Under the pieces are notes generated by a model. The model was not told the origin of the DNA. It searched no databases and was given only the letters and a program-made list of their open reading frames with translations. A stretch of DNA of 64,000 nt from Dryomyza anilis (Eukaryota > Arthropoda > Insecta > Diptera > Dryomyzidae), in the NCBI GenBank assembly GCA_951804985.1, contig OX638135.1, positions 8,268,358-8,332,357 of the forward strand, given 5' to 3'. Within the stretch, counting starts at the first letter, position 1; each line of letters opens with the position of its first letter. Of this stretch, positions 11,111 through 23,100 are shown in pieces. Both the position numbers and the translations under genes were made by a program.

Positions 11111-11518
11111 CAGTTGGGAAGGTTAGATCACATGGGAAATTTTAAAGTAGGTGTAATTATGATAGTTAGGATTATCAAAATTATATTCGGTCTAAGCCGA
11201 CTTTGTATGTACATTTTATATAAGGTATTTGAACATAAGTGGTCGGATCATGGACCGATCTCGCCAATTTTTTCGCACATACAGCGTACATTAGTAATCT
11301 AAGTTATAAGTTTCATTTATCTAGCTCTTCAATTTTAAAAGTAGTAGGGATTTCAACAGACAGACAGACAGACGGACAGACGGACATCGCTAAATCGACT
11401 CAGGAGGTCATGCTGATCAAGAATATATATACTTTTCCATACCGGAGATGCTTCCTTCTGGGTGTTACAAACGGCGTACCAAACTGAATATACCCTTTCA
11501 CTCTTAGTGTAGGGTATA
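11111..11518 (+). mobile_element. mini-me/DINE-1-like element A2 (internal deletion)
   Basis: Starts CAGTTGGGAAGGTTAGATCA and ends GTGTAGGGTATA. It has the hairpin at about 11188-11205 and GTCY, core and TA sections at about 11358-11435. About 270 bp is missing after the hairpin compared with A5. It occupies the same place in U1 as A5 in U2. Confidence 0.65.
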
Positions 11519-11519
11519 A

Positions 11520-12290
11520 AAACCTTTACTCTTTATAACAGCGGCACATCTTCTGCTCAAACTTTCGACTAATACCTCACAACGGATTTTCGGAATAGCA
11601 TTTCTTACATACTTTTTGAATTTCCTGCCATAATTCAACTGAATTTGTAGTTTTCTATTGCAAAACGTGTTGTTCAACATCATTCCACAGGTTATCAATG
11701 GGATTGAGATCGGGAGACTGCGCAGGCCACTTCAAATCATTAATATTATTGACCTCTAAAGTACTCTTCACAAATCGTGCATGAAACTCCATCTAATCAG
11801 CAAATTGTCTTCAGCAAACGGTATCATATGATTTTTTATGGGGCCTACACCATGCCAGGAAAAGGCTTCCCACACCATTACGTTTCCACCTTTAGAGTTT
11901 TGATATATGCTGCATGTTTTGTGGACGCCATACATACTTTTTCCATCAGATCCGAACCTGCAGAACTTCAACTCATCACTCCAGAGTACATTTTTCCAGA
12001 AACTTTATGGTTTTCCTAAGTGAACTTTTGCAAATGATAATCTCGCCTTAATTTTTTTTTTATGACTAGTGGTTTACGCTGTGCTATGCATCCACGTAAA
12101 TTTTTTGCATTTAATCGACGTCTTACTGTTCTGGAAGATATAACAATGTCGTGTTCTCATTGCAATTCCTTTTGTATGGCACTGGATGATTTGAAAGGGT
12201 CTTTCGTTGACAGTTGATGTATTATTTGGACATCTCTTGGTGTAGAGCTCGGGGAGTTCGTTTAACATTTCTAATACTACCATAAGTGTT
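11520..12290 (-). pseudogene. Tc1-like transposase, broken
   Basis: Minus-strand translation gives, in order, a helix-turn-helix tail (12074-12283), KFCRFGSDGKS with VMVWEAFSWHGVGPI (11768-11971), a PDLNPI-type region around 11700-11735, and a C-terminal WxxIQK/VIKSKGFYT-like end at about 11525. These are landmarks of the DDE_3 transposases of Tc1/mariner elements, which cut and paste DNA at TA sites. Several frameshifts and stops separate the blocks. No clear terminal inverted repeats were identified. It differs from the Tc1-like copy at 15.6-16.6 kb. Confidence 0.7.
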
Positions 12291-12390
12291 TACATGGCTT
12301 AATGCGTTATACACACACTCTCACATAAGTATACGTACGATACATATTATCTTATTTTTTAATAATTGTTTCGATTTTTATTTTATGGCT
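12291..12390. other. AT-rich sequence, nothing recognised
   Basis: Contains a short ACACACACTCTCAC stretch. It may belong to the Tc1-like element, but no end could be assigned. Confidence 0.3.
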
Positions 12391-12825
12391 AATTTACTAA
12401 AAATATTATATTCATAAGGTATAGTTTTTATATAATAAACAAAAGATCTAATGATATACCACTTTCTAACACCAGTTGCAATATTTAATTAAATTTTTTA
12501 AATTAACTCAAATGCGCCACTCCATACAAATCAACAAAAAAAAAAAACAACATTTCCAGGACTTTCTCAGAATTGGATGAAATTTGTAAGTATGTTGAAA
12601 CATTAAGATATTGGCCAATATTCAGCTTTCCAGATAGTGTGGTTTCATATATTTAATGCTTTAATATGAGATGATTCATTTGAGTTATTATAAATAATTT
12701 TAAATAAATATTGCAACTGGTGTTAGAAAGTGGTATATCAAATTAAAGGTAAATGATCAGAGTTTTTATTTATTACATAAAAACTATACATTATGAACAT
12801 AATATTTTTATTAAAGTAGACATAA
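12391..12825. repeat. Imperfect inverted repeat (MITE-like)
   Basis: The arm at about 12395-12486, which contains ATACCACTTTCTAACACCAG, is the inverted counterpart of about 12708-12815. The inner parts of the arms are nearly perfect over about 33 bp; the outer parts share AAAAATATTATGTTCAT-type sequence. The loop is about 220 bp. It may be a small non-autonomous DNA element or the terminal repeats of a Tc1-like element. Confidence 0.55.
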
Positions 12826-13140
12826 AATAAAATTCTAAACCTATATTATTCTTAAACCGCTATATCTTTTATAGTGTCAGCCAATTTTGTTGCATTATAG
12901 TCCATTAAAAAGCAAATTAAAATAGCTTTAATTTGATATATATATTGATGAAATTGACGAGGATTATCAAAACATATACATTTATTTGTTACTTGCGTAT
13001 TTCATATTGTCATGTCCTTAATGTCCTTCATATACAAACTCAGGACATAATTGCCTTATGTAACTTACTGAATTTATTAATACTATCATTATATATAGTT
13101 ATCATCGCGATAGGACAATACAAAATTTGAAGATTTGTTT
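12826..13140. other. AT-rich sequence, nothing recognised
   Basis: No coding signal or clear repeat beyond AT-richness. The 65-codon ORF here has no recognisable motif. Confidence 0.3.
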
Positions 13141-13980
13141 GGTGATCGCTAACACATATGCCCGTGTAGCACCGTCTTCCAATATTCGTAGGGTGTTGAA
13201 ATTTGGGCAAGATGTTACGAACGGTACGCCCTCACATAATTTGAGGTACGTTGACTCGTAAGGTGTACTTGAGTTTTTTTACATATGTTTCTGAACCTCC
13301 CCGACGAACGACGCATCGCTGTCGGTAGAACAGTTTGTAGAGCGTGTGAACAGTTCGATGAACGCATACCGGTGGGAGGAAAAGTGTTTACTTCGCGCCG
13401 TGTACAGTCGGTAAAAAGGTGCTGCGCGTTTATGGCTCGACGCGTCACAAATGTTACAATCAATTAAAACCGATTATATGTTTTAATAGTTCCGAGGAAG
13501 GACACAAAGCCACAGCGGCGTCGACGTTGCGTCGACTGCAACAAAGTGCATGGCAAAGGTGAACCGGACAATTGTGGCAAAATGTATGTGATTGTGCGTA
13601 AAGTTGATTGTACCGGCAATACTTTGGAAAAAAGTGTTCTTCTGGGCGGCAGATGCGTGACAGCATTTCTAGACACGGGTAGCTAGTGTAATATGGTGCG
13701 TACTTCGATTGTGCGCGAATTATCATGCGAACAAAACCATGATCGATGACAATAAAAAGCATATGTGGCGGTACGCGTTTTGCAAATGAACTAATCGAAA
13801 CCGATTTAGACCTTTATCCAAACGTAATTTTAAAAGTGAAATTATTCGTTGTTGAAGATGACTTTTTATCATCAGATATTTTATTGAGACATGAAATATT
13901 CGAAAGCGAAGAAGTGTGTGCAACGGTACAAAAAGCCAACGTGTCATTTAAAAAAAACAAATGAAACTGAAATTAAATTT
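13141..13980 (+). pseudogene. Ty3/gypsy gag-end and protease remnant
   Basis: On the plus strand, CVDCNKVHGKG (about 13530) resembles a zinc-knuckle remnant. It is followed by RCVTAFLDTGS, the aspartic protease active-site signature (D-T-G), with a TAG directly after it at about 13684. A frame from 13746 (SICGGTRFANEL to SDILLRHEIF) gives the C-terminal half of a retroviral-type protease. Gypsy elements encode this upstream of RT, which continues at 14640 after an inserted mini-me-like element. Stops and frameshifts make it inactive. The upstream part (13141-13470) is only tentatively gag. Confidence 0.65.
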
Positions 13981-13982
13981 AA

Positions 13983-14629
13983 CCAGTTGGGAAGTTCATC
14001 ACATGGGATATTTTAAATTTGGTGTTTGGATAGTTAGGATTATCAAAATTATAGTCGGTTTAAGCCGACTATAAATACCCTACACATATGTGTGGTTACC
14101 ATTCAAAGTGGTATATAGGTCACCAGGGTATACAAATCCTGAAAATAACTACAAAATTTCAATCGCTGAAGAATTTTCATTCATTTGATACCCATATTTA
14201 CAAATTGGTATGTGTATCGAATTTCGATTTTTTTTTTTTGGGAACCACAAGTCGTTTCGCGGCTAAACATTATTTCCATGTATTTTAGCATGAAGTCAAT
14301 ATATATTTGACCAAAAAAGTTTACCTAAGCACGTATACAGTAAAACTGAACTGTAGATGTACATTTTATATGAGTTATTTGAATATAAATGGTCAGAGCA
14401 TGGTCACAATGGACTGATATGCCTAATTTTTTCGCACATACAGCGTAGGTATATAAGTAATCTTCAATTGTTTTAGTTGTAGTGATTTCAACAGACAGAC
14501 GGACATCGCTAAAACGACTCATGCTGATCAAGAATATATATACTTTTCCATACCGGAGATGCTTCCTTCTGGGTGTTACAAACGGCGTACCAAATTGAAT
14601 ATACCCTTTCACTCTTAGTGTAGGAAATA
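13983..14629 (+). mobile_element. mini-me/DINE-1-like element A3 inserted in gypsy pol
   Basis: CCAGTTGGGAAG at the left, the hairpin at about 14060, and an end in GTGTAGGAAATA (one change in the usual GGGTATA). GTCY, core and TA parts lie at 14491-14545. Gypsy protease lies on one side and gypsy RT on the other, so this copy gives clean outer borders for the subfamily. No obvious target-site duplication is seen. Confidence 0.7.
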
Positions 14630-14639
14630 AAAACACTTT

Positions 14640-15598
14640 TTGCGAACTCAAAATGTGAAATTGCTAAAAAGCATACGCGCGAAAAACTAACAAATTTGCT
14701 TAACGAATATCGTGACGTGTTTGCTAATGACTTAGGCGAAATTGGTAAAACAGATTTAATCGAAATGAAAATCGAAATTGATTGCAAAAATCCAATAGTG
14801 CAACAGCCATATCGTATGCCGGAGCCGAAGAAAGCTATTGTGTCCGCTCTTCTTGACGAGCTCATCCGTAACGACATAATCACTAAATCTGAATCCGAAT
14901 TCGCTAGCCCAATAACGATTGTTAAAAAACAAGATGGTGGCGATCGTCTTAGCATCGATTAACGTCGGCTTCACCAGCATACGCCGAAGGAAATTTTTCC
15001 GATGCCCAACATAGAAGAATGCCCGCAGGATGCGAAGCGATTTGAGTATTTCACGTTGTTGGATTTAAATTGTGGCTACTACCAAATCCCGATGGAGGCG
15101 AGCTCGCGGAAGTTTACAGCCTTTGTTACAACGACCGGTCTATTCGAGTTCAAAAGGATGCCATTTGGGCTCAAGAACGCCCCTGCGGTGTTCCAACGAT
15201 TAATGGCCAAACTTAAAGAAAAGACGCGCGCAGACGACATGCAACATTATATGGATGATATTTTGGTTGGCAGCAAAACTATACCAGAGATGTTCGAAAA
15301 AATGCGAGAGTCAAAGTTAACATTAAACGTTAAAAAATGTTACTTTTTGACTCGAACAATTGAGTTTCTTGGACACAACTTGTCGCCAAATGGAATAATC
15401 CCTGGGCTTCGAAAGACAGCGGCTATCCAAGAATTTCGAACGCCAACAAATCAAACGGAAGTCCGCCAGTTTCTGGGTTTAAGTGGCTACTTCTGGAAAT
15501 GTGTGCAATTATTTCGGAAACTTTTAGGAATCTTTTACGCAAGGAGATGCCCTTTGAGTGGACAACGAATCAGGACAGCGCATTTACGACTATTAAAT
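14640..15598 (+). pseudogene. Ty3/gypsy reverse transcriptase fragment
   Basis: Two blocks: 14696-14962 (LLNEYRDVFAND, PYRMPEPKK, FASPITIVKKQDG, ending LSID-stop) and 15002-15600 (LLDLNCGYYQIPM, FEFKRMPFGLKNAP, the catalytic YMDDILVG at about 15250, and FLGHNLSPNGI). The final piece, PFEWTTNQDSAF at about 15550, is the start of the RNase H region in another frame. These are the standard RT motifs of Ty3/gypsy Pol. The stop between the blocks and the frameshift near 15490 inactivate it. It breaks at about 15598 where a Tc1-like transposon begins. Confidence 0.85.
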
Positions 15599-16610
15599 AC
15601 AATTAATTATGAATGTTTAGTATGTCGTAGGCCTCCTTTGGCATTTATTACTGCTGTCAATCGAGCGGCATGGAAAAAGTCAAGTTGCGAGTTGTTTGGG
15701 CAGATATGTTATTCCATTCCTCAATCAAAATCGTCCTAATACTTGGTATCGATGTGACGCGTCTTTTCCGCACTTGTTGTTTAAGATGATCCCATAAATG
15801 TTCTATAACATTAAGGTCCGGAGACTATGGAGAATGATCATCTATCTATCCATCCACACATCCATTCCTTTACCGAACCTGATGTATGCTTTGGATAGAT
15901 CGCATTGCTTGTTATATTCAGTTTCTCGACACTTGGTATATAACTGTCTTTTAATATGTCGATATATATATACTTATCCATAATTCCTTCGATAAACCTT
16001 AAAATACCAACTCCATTGGCCGCCATGGCTCTTAATACCATAACAGATCCTCCATGCTTAACGGTTGGAACTACGTTTTTGGGATCAACGGCAGTATTTT
16101 TTTTTATCGCCATACTTCATCCATCACCTCCAAAAATATTAAATTTACATTCATCCGTAAAAAAAAGCGTTCCCAGACGGTAGGATCTGTTCGATGGACC
16201 ACATGATATTTATGGGCATAACGGCTAAACGTTTCGTCTTATTTCCTTCTCTTAGGAAAGGTTTTTTTTCCACTCTGCATTGGAGACCACTTTGTTTTAA
16301 ACAACGACTCACTGTTTCTAAACTAATGGATATTCCATGATACTTTCCAATGTCTTTTCTTATTTTTAAAGCACTATGTTTTGGTCATCATTAATATATC
16401 GAACAATTTGCCTCCGCATTCTCTCATCAAGCTTGCTAGGATGACCTGATCGAGACTTATTTTCCAAAGAGCCTGAGTCACTGAAGTTTTTTATTATTGT
16501 TTGCACTGTAGTCTTTGATAAATTCAATGATTTCCCAATTTGTGCAAGTGAACTTCCATCAGTTTTCAATTTTATTACAATTTTACGAACATCCAATGAA
16601 ATGTCCTTGG
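15599..16610 (-). pseudogene. Tc1-like transposase, broken
   Basis: Minus strand, from 16596: MDVRKIVIKLKTDGSSLAQI, an N-terminal helix-turn-helix domain with a linker (SRSGHPSKLDERM). A damaged catalytic domain follows, with PTVKHGGSVMVL, MAANGVGILRFIEGIMDKY and NAIYPKHTS (about 15860-16110). Then come SPDLNVIEHLWDHLK (about 15790-15830) and a C-terminal end near 15640. The catalytic Asp-containing region lies in different frames. DNA cut-and-paste is the family function. It inserted into the gypsy pol fossil. Terminal inverted repeats were not resolved; the right end may lie near 16810. Confidence 0.75.
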
Positions 16611-16870
16611 ATTACGTCATTTTTTTTTTGGCAACTTCTAAAATCTCTGTTTATTTTTGCACTTAAATGTGTAAACTAATTCATAAACAATCAAAATACT
16701 AAGAACAAATCGAAAATCTAACTGTAAATCAAACTGGTTTAATGTGTATGTATATTTATGTGGGTTCGAAAATATTGTAAGCGTGCATAATTGAACAAAA
16801 CCGCTGCTGATGTTTAATGAGAGTATTTTTATTTGTATTATTATATTTTATGTAATAATAATAGTTTGGC
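16611..16870. other. Probable flank/end of the Tc1-like element
   Basis: AT-rich and non-coding. GTGCATAATTGAACAAAACC near 16790 resembles the outer parts of Tc1-type ends, but its partner on the left was not found. Confidence 0.3.
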
Positions 16871-16874
16871 GATA

Positions 16875-17015
16875 CAGTCCTAAAAGAACTTAGGCCGAGC
16901 TCTCCCATCATTTTCAGCTGTACGTGTTATATTTGTACTCAAAGTGGTGGGATCTACAGTTTATTGCCGAATCCGAACGGCGCAGATTGGGCTGAGTGTA
17001 TGGAAAAGGCGCGCA
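16875..17015 (-). mobile_element. tRNA-SINE-like body fragment
   Basis: Sequence containing TTAGGCCGAGCTCTCCCATC and TTGCCGAATCCGAACGGCGC resembles the body of tRNA-derived SINEs common in higher flies. The matching tRNA-like head lies at about 18300-18470. The family is recalled from general knowledge and the assignment is tentative. Confidence 0.4.
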
Positions 17016-17329
17016 TCGAAGTTTTTTGTATGTAACTTTTGAACTAAAAAGGATTTTGAAAAAAGAAAAATTGTTTCGAAAACTAGACACTTCTGGGAAT
17101 ATATATATATATATACTTTAGTTTTAAACTTGTTCCATGAGTACCCTTCATGTAATTGAAAGGCAGAGTTGACTGATTTATTGATATGAAAAATATATAT
17201 AAAAAAAATAGAAATTCCTAGTTTTTCAACAAAATATCATTAAATTATTTTAATTTATATAATTCTCTTATTTCTGGCATAATCAGTTACATTTTGTTCA
17301 TTAATTAAGGAATTATTGAACAAAATGTG
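17016..17329. other. AT-rich sequence, nothing recognised
   Basis: Contains a TA microsatellite at about 17100-17115. No coding content. Confidence 0.3.
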
Positions 17330-17750
17330 AAATACGACTAAAATTCTTACTATAAAAAACCTGGAAATAATGTAAAAAAAAAATGTGAGCGGATCACGCC
17401 CATTTTTGGAAGAAATATTTTTAGGTAAATTCTAACAATAAGTTTTAAAAGTGTTTTATAAAAGTATCTTGTATGGGAGGTGGGCGTGTCCGTTGACCGA
17501 TTTGATTCATTTTCAAACTCATACACTAGTTTTGGCTAAAAAATATTGTGACCAAATTTCATCGCATTCTGACAAGTATTTCTCAAGTTTTCTCGTATAC
17601 GGACAGCAAGACATACAGGCAGACAGACGGACTCGGCTAGTGATGCTGATCAAGAATATGTATACTTTCCTTAACGACCATGTCTTCTTAGGGGCGTTAC
17701 AATATCTGCAAAACTTAATATACCCAGTACCTGATAGGTGTAGGGTATAA
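17330..17750 (+). mobile_element. mini-me-like element, subfamily B, copy B1 (5' end missing)
   Basis: Contains GTGAGCGGATCACGCCC, GGGAGGTGGGCGTGTCCG, GACAGCAAGACATACAG (GTCY-type), GATGCTGATCAAGAATATG and TACCTGATAGGTGTAGGGTA at the end. It shares the core and end with subfamily A but has a different middle. Other members: 29241-30034, 39906-40674, 47896-48664, and inverted at 42341 and 50331. Confidence 0.65.
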
Positions 17751-18289
17751 TTAAAAGTATAAATTTATCTATTAAAAAAAAAAAAGACACTTTTTCAAAT
17801 TGTTTTTTTTTACCTCTCCGGGGCGTTCCGGGCCCAAGTTTTTATACTGGCATATGGATAAAGATCTGTAGTTATCGATCCTAGTGTGTTTTGCATTAGC
17901 CACGATTAGCCACACAAGTTGCATTCCATTTAAAAAAAAAAATCGAAAATTTTCATAATTTGCTACATTTCTCGACTAATGTCGAACTTAAAAATTTAAA
18001 TTTTTAGTAATTTTTTAAAGTGAGTAAGAAATACATGATTTTAGCTATAATATGTGAAAATTTCTATGTAGAACTAATTTAAATTAATTTTTAAAAAAAG
18101 TATTAAATAAAATATTAAAATTTACAAAAAAATCTAAAAAGAACCCACTTTAGACTGATGTCCTGTTGAAAATAATAAATATAAAACAATTCAATTAATG
18201 GTTTTCTATTAACTAGGATGTCTATTTTATGATTGCAAAAAAAGAAAATTAAATTGACGAAATTTTTGTTTCGGCCCAAATGCGCGCTT
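17751..18289. other. AT-rich sequence, nothing recognised
   Basis: Poly(A)/poly(T)-rich, no ORF with motifs, no clear repeat partner in the window. Confidence 0.3.
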
Positions 18290-18470
18290 TCGATCCACTG
18301 TGCTGCGGGTGAGAGCTTTTCGTACCAAGGTTTTACTCTGGTAGGTTTGCCATTTACTGCCGAGAGTTAGCGCGGTATAGAAAAATGTTTCTATGAAAAG
18401 ATGTTGTTAGCCCCAGTCCAGGCTTGAACCGCGGACCTTTCGGCTCGCAGTCTAACGCATTTTATGTCAT
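18290..18470 (-). mobile_element. tRNA-derived SINE-like fragment with B box
   Basis: On the minus strand, GTTAGACTGCGAGCCGAAAG is followed by GGTTCAAGCC (18421-18430), a near-consensus RNA polymerase III B box. It then runs through GGGGCTAAC into a body with CTCGGCAGTAAATGGCAAAC. No proper A box or acceptor stem is visible, so it is not a functional tRNA. A tRNA-derived SINE remnant is the best reading, possibly the other half of the fragment at 16875-17015. Confidence 0.45.
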
Positions 18471-18965
18471 TTTCTGTATTTTAAGAAATAATTTGGCAAT
18501 TTTCTTTGTCTAATTTTAAAAATACAATGTAAATCGACCACGTATGGATACTTATGTGAGTGTGTGTATCATCTTTCTTGTACACTTCAAAATTATTTAT
18601 TAATATTTAACGATATTTTGTTTATTGTTGTTGTCTTCACAAACTACACGGATAGAAAAGATTTGTTTGAATATGTTTGAATGAAATTAAAAAGTAATAC
18701 GAAATTACCATACATGTATTAGGATTGAAGTGTAATTAAATTATAATCGAAATTGAATTTATTTTGGATCACGTGTAAACATTATTATATTGTCCAGCAG
18801 AATCTGTCAAATTTACCATAAATATGTTACAATACCAACATAAAATTTTAATTGCATTTGAATAAACTGTTCCTTGGCAATTTACTTGTTTAAAACTATG
18901 TTGAAAATGCTAATCAAATCTAAATACAACGTTTGTTCGCCACGCTCGTCTTAATTCGATAATTT
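18471..18965. other. AT-rich sequence, nothing recognised
   Basis: No motifs, hairpins or coding segments found. Confidence 0.3.
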
Positions 18966-19300
18966 ATCGACTGACGAAGTTGGCAACGTTGTGCAGCATT
19001 TTCTACCTACGCCATCTATTGCCATCGTTTGAACATATTGATGTTTAAAAACAAACAAAAAAGTAATAGAATTTAAATAAATATATTCTTGCAACAGTCT
19101 TCTTGTATACGAAGTTGGCACTCGTTGAGTAGAATTTTCTACCTACGTCACTTTTGTCGACGTTTAAAGTATGTATAGGATCATTTTGAACATACTGATG
19201 TTTGAAAACAAACAAAAAATGAATTCTTGTATATAAAGTTGACACTCGTTGATCGGCATTTTCTGCGTTCGTGTCTTTTGTTGTTCGTTGAGAAAACGTG
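18966..19300. repeat. Degenerate tandem repeat, three units
   Basis: Units start at about 18976, 19109 and 19232 with ACGAAGTTGGCA-like sequence. They share GCATTTTCTACCTACG, GAACATATTGATGTTT and AAAACAAACAAAAAA. Unit length is about 125-135 bp. The function is unknown and it lies just before mini-me copy A4. Confidence 0.55.
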
Positions 19301-19338
19301 TTCGCGTCGGTAATAATATTGTTATTTGTAAATTAAAC

Positions 19339-19999
19339 CAGTTGAGAAGGTTAGATCACATGGGAAATTTTAAATTTGGTGTTATTATGATAGTTAGGAT
19401 TATCAAAATTATAGTCGGTCTAAGCCGACTATAAATACCCTACACTTATGTGTGGTTACCATTCAAAGTGGTATATTGGTCACCATCGCTGAAGAATTTC
19501 CATTCATTTGTTACCCATATTTACAAATGGGTAGGTGTACCGAATTTCGTTTTTTTTTTTTTTGGGAAAGACATGCCGTATCGGCGGAAAACATTATTTT
19601 TATATATTTGAGCATGACTTCAATATATAATTGACCAAAAAAGTTTATCTAAGCACGTATACAGTAAAATTGATCTGTAGATGTAAATTTAATATAAGGT
19701 ATTTGAATATAAATGGTCAGATCACAGGTCGCAATGGTCTGATCTCGCCAATTTTTACGCACATACAGCGTAGGTATATAAGTAATCTAAATTATGAGTT
19801 TCATTTATCTAACTCTTCAATTGTTTAAGTAGTAGGGATTTCAACAGACAGACAGACAGACGGACATCGCTAAATCGACTCAGGAGGTCATGCTGATCAA
19901 GAATATATATACTTTTCCATACCGGAGATGCTTCCTTCTGGGTGTTACAAACGGCGTACCAAACTGAATATACCCTTTCACTCTTAGTGTAGGGTATAA
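19339..19999 (+). mobile_element. mini-me/DINE-1-like element A4
   Basis: CCAGTTGAGAAGGTTAGATC start, hairpin at 19412-19429, GTCY run CAGACAGACAGACAGACGG (19846-19864), core, TA run and GTGTAGGGTATA end. About 40 bp after CACC at 19484 is deleted relative to A5. It sits beside the LOA 3' end exactly as A1 does in U1. Confidence 0.7.
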
Positions 20000-20128
20000 T
20001 AAATATATAAATTGTGTTATAAAAAGTACTAATAGTAACAGAGTGTAATATTTTTGTGGGATAAAAAATAGAGCCACAGCACTCAGACAGGGTTATATCC
20101 ATTGTGCTGTGACCCAATTCCCTGGTTT

Positions 20129-23100
20129 TTAATGATACTTCTTAGATTCATTATTGAATCTAAGAAGGCTATTGTGTGATAGAGAGTGAAGCTGATTCTC
20201 TCTCATCACGTCTGTGCCAAAGATCTGCCTTCTAATTCTAGAAAATGCTGGACAGTCACAGAGATAGTGCTCTGTGGTGCCAGTTTCTTCGTAGCAGGCA
20301 GAACATAAGGCGCTTTCGGCCAGGCCGATTGCGTTCATGTGTTTTTCACATGCGTTGTGTCCCTTTAGAAAGTAGAAACGAGGCCGATCTTTTGGTTATC
20401 GTCGGTGTCATGAGCTTGAAGAATCTGCATTTCGTCTCATTCAGCCATCTGCTCTTGTGTGCGGAGGCGACCCAAGAGCTGATGACGAATTTTCCCGTAG
20501 ATGCAGGTAGTCCAAGCACAGGTTCTGGTACAAATGGATTATCCTCAGATCCAGCACGTGCTAGTTCGTCAGATGTTTCATTGCCCGAAACTCCTTTATG
20601 GCCCGGCACCCAAATCAGTTTCAGTGTATTGTATTTACCAACACAATTGAGACGTGATCTGCATTTGGATGTGATGACCTGGTTGTTCAAAGCCATAAGA
20701 GCAGCCTGACTATCGCTGCAAACTGATATAGCCCTGTTCTGCCATCTATTATCCGCAATGTAGTCCATAACCATAAGTATAGCATAGACTTCGGCTTGAA
20801 ATACAAAGGCATTGTCGCCTAAGGCGAAGTGAAGTCTGCGGTCATCCGGTTCCACAAACCCTCCAGCACCAGATCCCTGATCGGTTCTGGAGCCGTCTGT
20901 GAAAATGCGGTGTGACCCTCTACCTGGCTCACAGTCAGGCGTTAGCCAGTCTTGAATGTCAGGTTGGTAGACCTCAAAATTTCGTCTTGGTAATATTTCT
21001 GTTATCATTGCATCAGAGGGCATCTCCAGTAGACAGGTGTCTAATGGAGTGTCAAGTGCAATGTCAGAGATATTCCAGGGAACATTAAACCAGAAACCAC
21101 CTCGTTTTAGTCTACAGCAGCCTTTCATGGCTTCACCTCTGATGAAGATGTCAAGTGGTGGTAGGTTTAAGATTGCATTCAGTGCTGGACCAGGTGTAGT
21201 GGGAAAGGCACCCGTAACACCCAGACACACGGTTCTCTGAATCTTGGCAAGACTAGTTGTCACGCAGACTTCCGATGCATATGATATGATCGGTCTTATC
21301 ATTGCCGTGTAAATCCATAAGGTTTTGCTGGGCGATAGTCCCCATGTCTTCCCATAAATTCCTCTGCATTGCCAGAAGGCATTCAATGCTCGCGAAATTT
21401 TATTTTCAACATGTTTTGTACAAAGTAGTTTACTATCTAGAGTTAAGCCCAGATATTTTACTTAGACAGAGGAATAGTGACACCCTTAAGTACTGGTAGA
21501 GATAATCCTGTCATTATTCTTTTCCTAGTGAAGAGAACAATCCCTGTTTTGTGAGGGTTGACGGAAAGTCCGTTTGCAGTACACCAGCTGTCAATTCGGT
21601 TCAATGAGTTTTGTGTTTTAACACAGACCTCATTGAGGGAAAAGCCTGTGGCAAGGCCTGGGAATAGACACCTGGTCCATCGAGATCGTTGACTAGAGAG
21701 TCAACCGGCATACACCAGAGCAGGGGGGAGAGAACGCCTCCTTGAGGACAACCTCTATTCACCCCTGCCATGATATACTGACCGCACTCCGCCTCAGAAG
21801 TGATGCTCCTAAACATTAGCATTGACCTTAGCCATTTGACCAATGTTTCATCTATTCCATGCCTTCTAGCTGCGTCACACATTCCATCAAAAGTCGCATA
21901 ATCAAAAGCACCCTTGATGTCAACAAATAGGCCCATCACGTACATCTTCCTCTAAAAAGCATGCTCGATCCGGCCAACCAGATGTTGCAATGCTGTTTCA
22001 CAGGATTTCCACGTTGGTAGGCATGTTGTCTTGATGATAGTGGGTACCTTGACAGCGATGTTTTTCTGATGTGCAGCTCAACTAGTCTTTCTAGACACTT
22101 TAGTATAAAGGACATCATACTAAAGGGTCTGAAGGCTATGGAATAGTCTTGTCTTCCAACTTAAGGAATGAAGGCTACTTTAACTAAACGCCAGGATGTC
22201 GGAATGTATGCCCATGCGAGACTTGCTCTAAAGATCTTCTTTAGGCATGGTAGCAATTGGGTTATACCTTCCTGTATCATGACTGGGTAGATGCCATCCG
22301 ATCCAATCTGCTAGTCTCACTGCAGGATTCGATGCTACTGCAGAAGTCTTTATAGGAAACACTTTTCGATTTACGAATTCGTTTCTTATACTCTTTCTGC
22401 TTAGCTCGATAAAGAAACCAGTCAGAGTCTAAGTTGCTCCTTAGGGCCCTATTTAGAAGCTTTCGGAATCCTTGCGCTAGGTTTCAAGACAAGCGTTCCA
22501 CCAAGGAACGGAAGGTTCGTACAAAACTAGAATTTATGACATCGTTCATAACTTGAACGGACGTCTCAATACTTTCTTTGGTACGAATTCTGACAGGAAT
22601 ATTGAGGGAATTCTCAATTTCATGTCTGAAGCGTGCCCAGGTCGTTTTTCTAGGGTTTCTTACCGTCATAGAGGGCAGCACCTCTCGGTCAGTATGAAAC
22701 TCGATATACCTGTGGTCCGATAAAGAATCTTCTTTAAGAACCTTCCAGTTAAAGATTGACTCTCTCAGTCTACAGTTAGACAAACTAAGGTCAATCACTT
22801 CCTGTCTTCTAGCAGTCACAAAAGTGGGTTTATTACCAGTGTTGTGAATGTTCAGATTGTAGGTCATGATGAAGTCAAGGAGTGTGGTACCTCGTGCGTT
22901 GCATTTACTGCTGCCCCACACAGTGTGTTGAGCATTAGCGTCACAGCAAATAATAAGGCCGGTCTCCTTAAGATCACAGTACTCTATGAGCTCAACAATT
23001 GCCTTTGGCGGAGGAGGCAGTAGTGAGTCATAGGGGAAGTAGCCTGAGGCGACAATCAGATGTTTCAATCCACTATCGCTTTCATAGCTCAATTTGGCTG

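Noticed and set aside
18386..18470. Possible tRNA gene
   Set aside because: Only the anticodon/T-arm side and a B box are visible; no acceptor stem or A box, and a SINE-like body follows.
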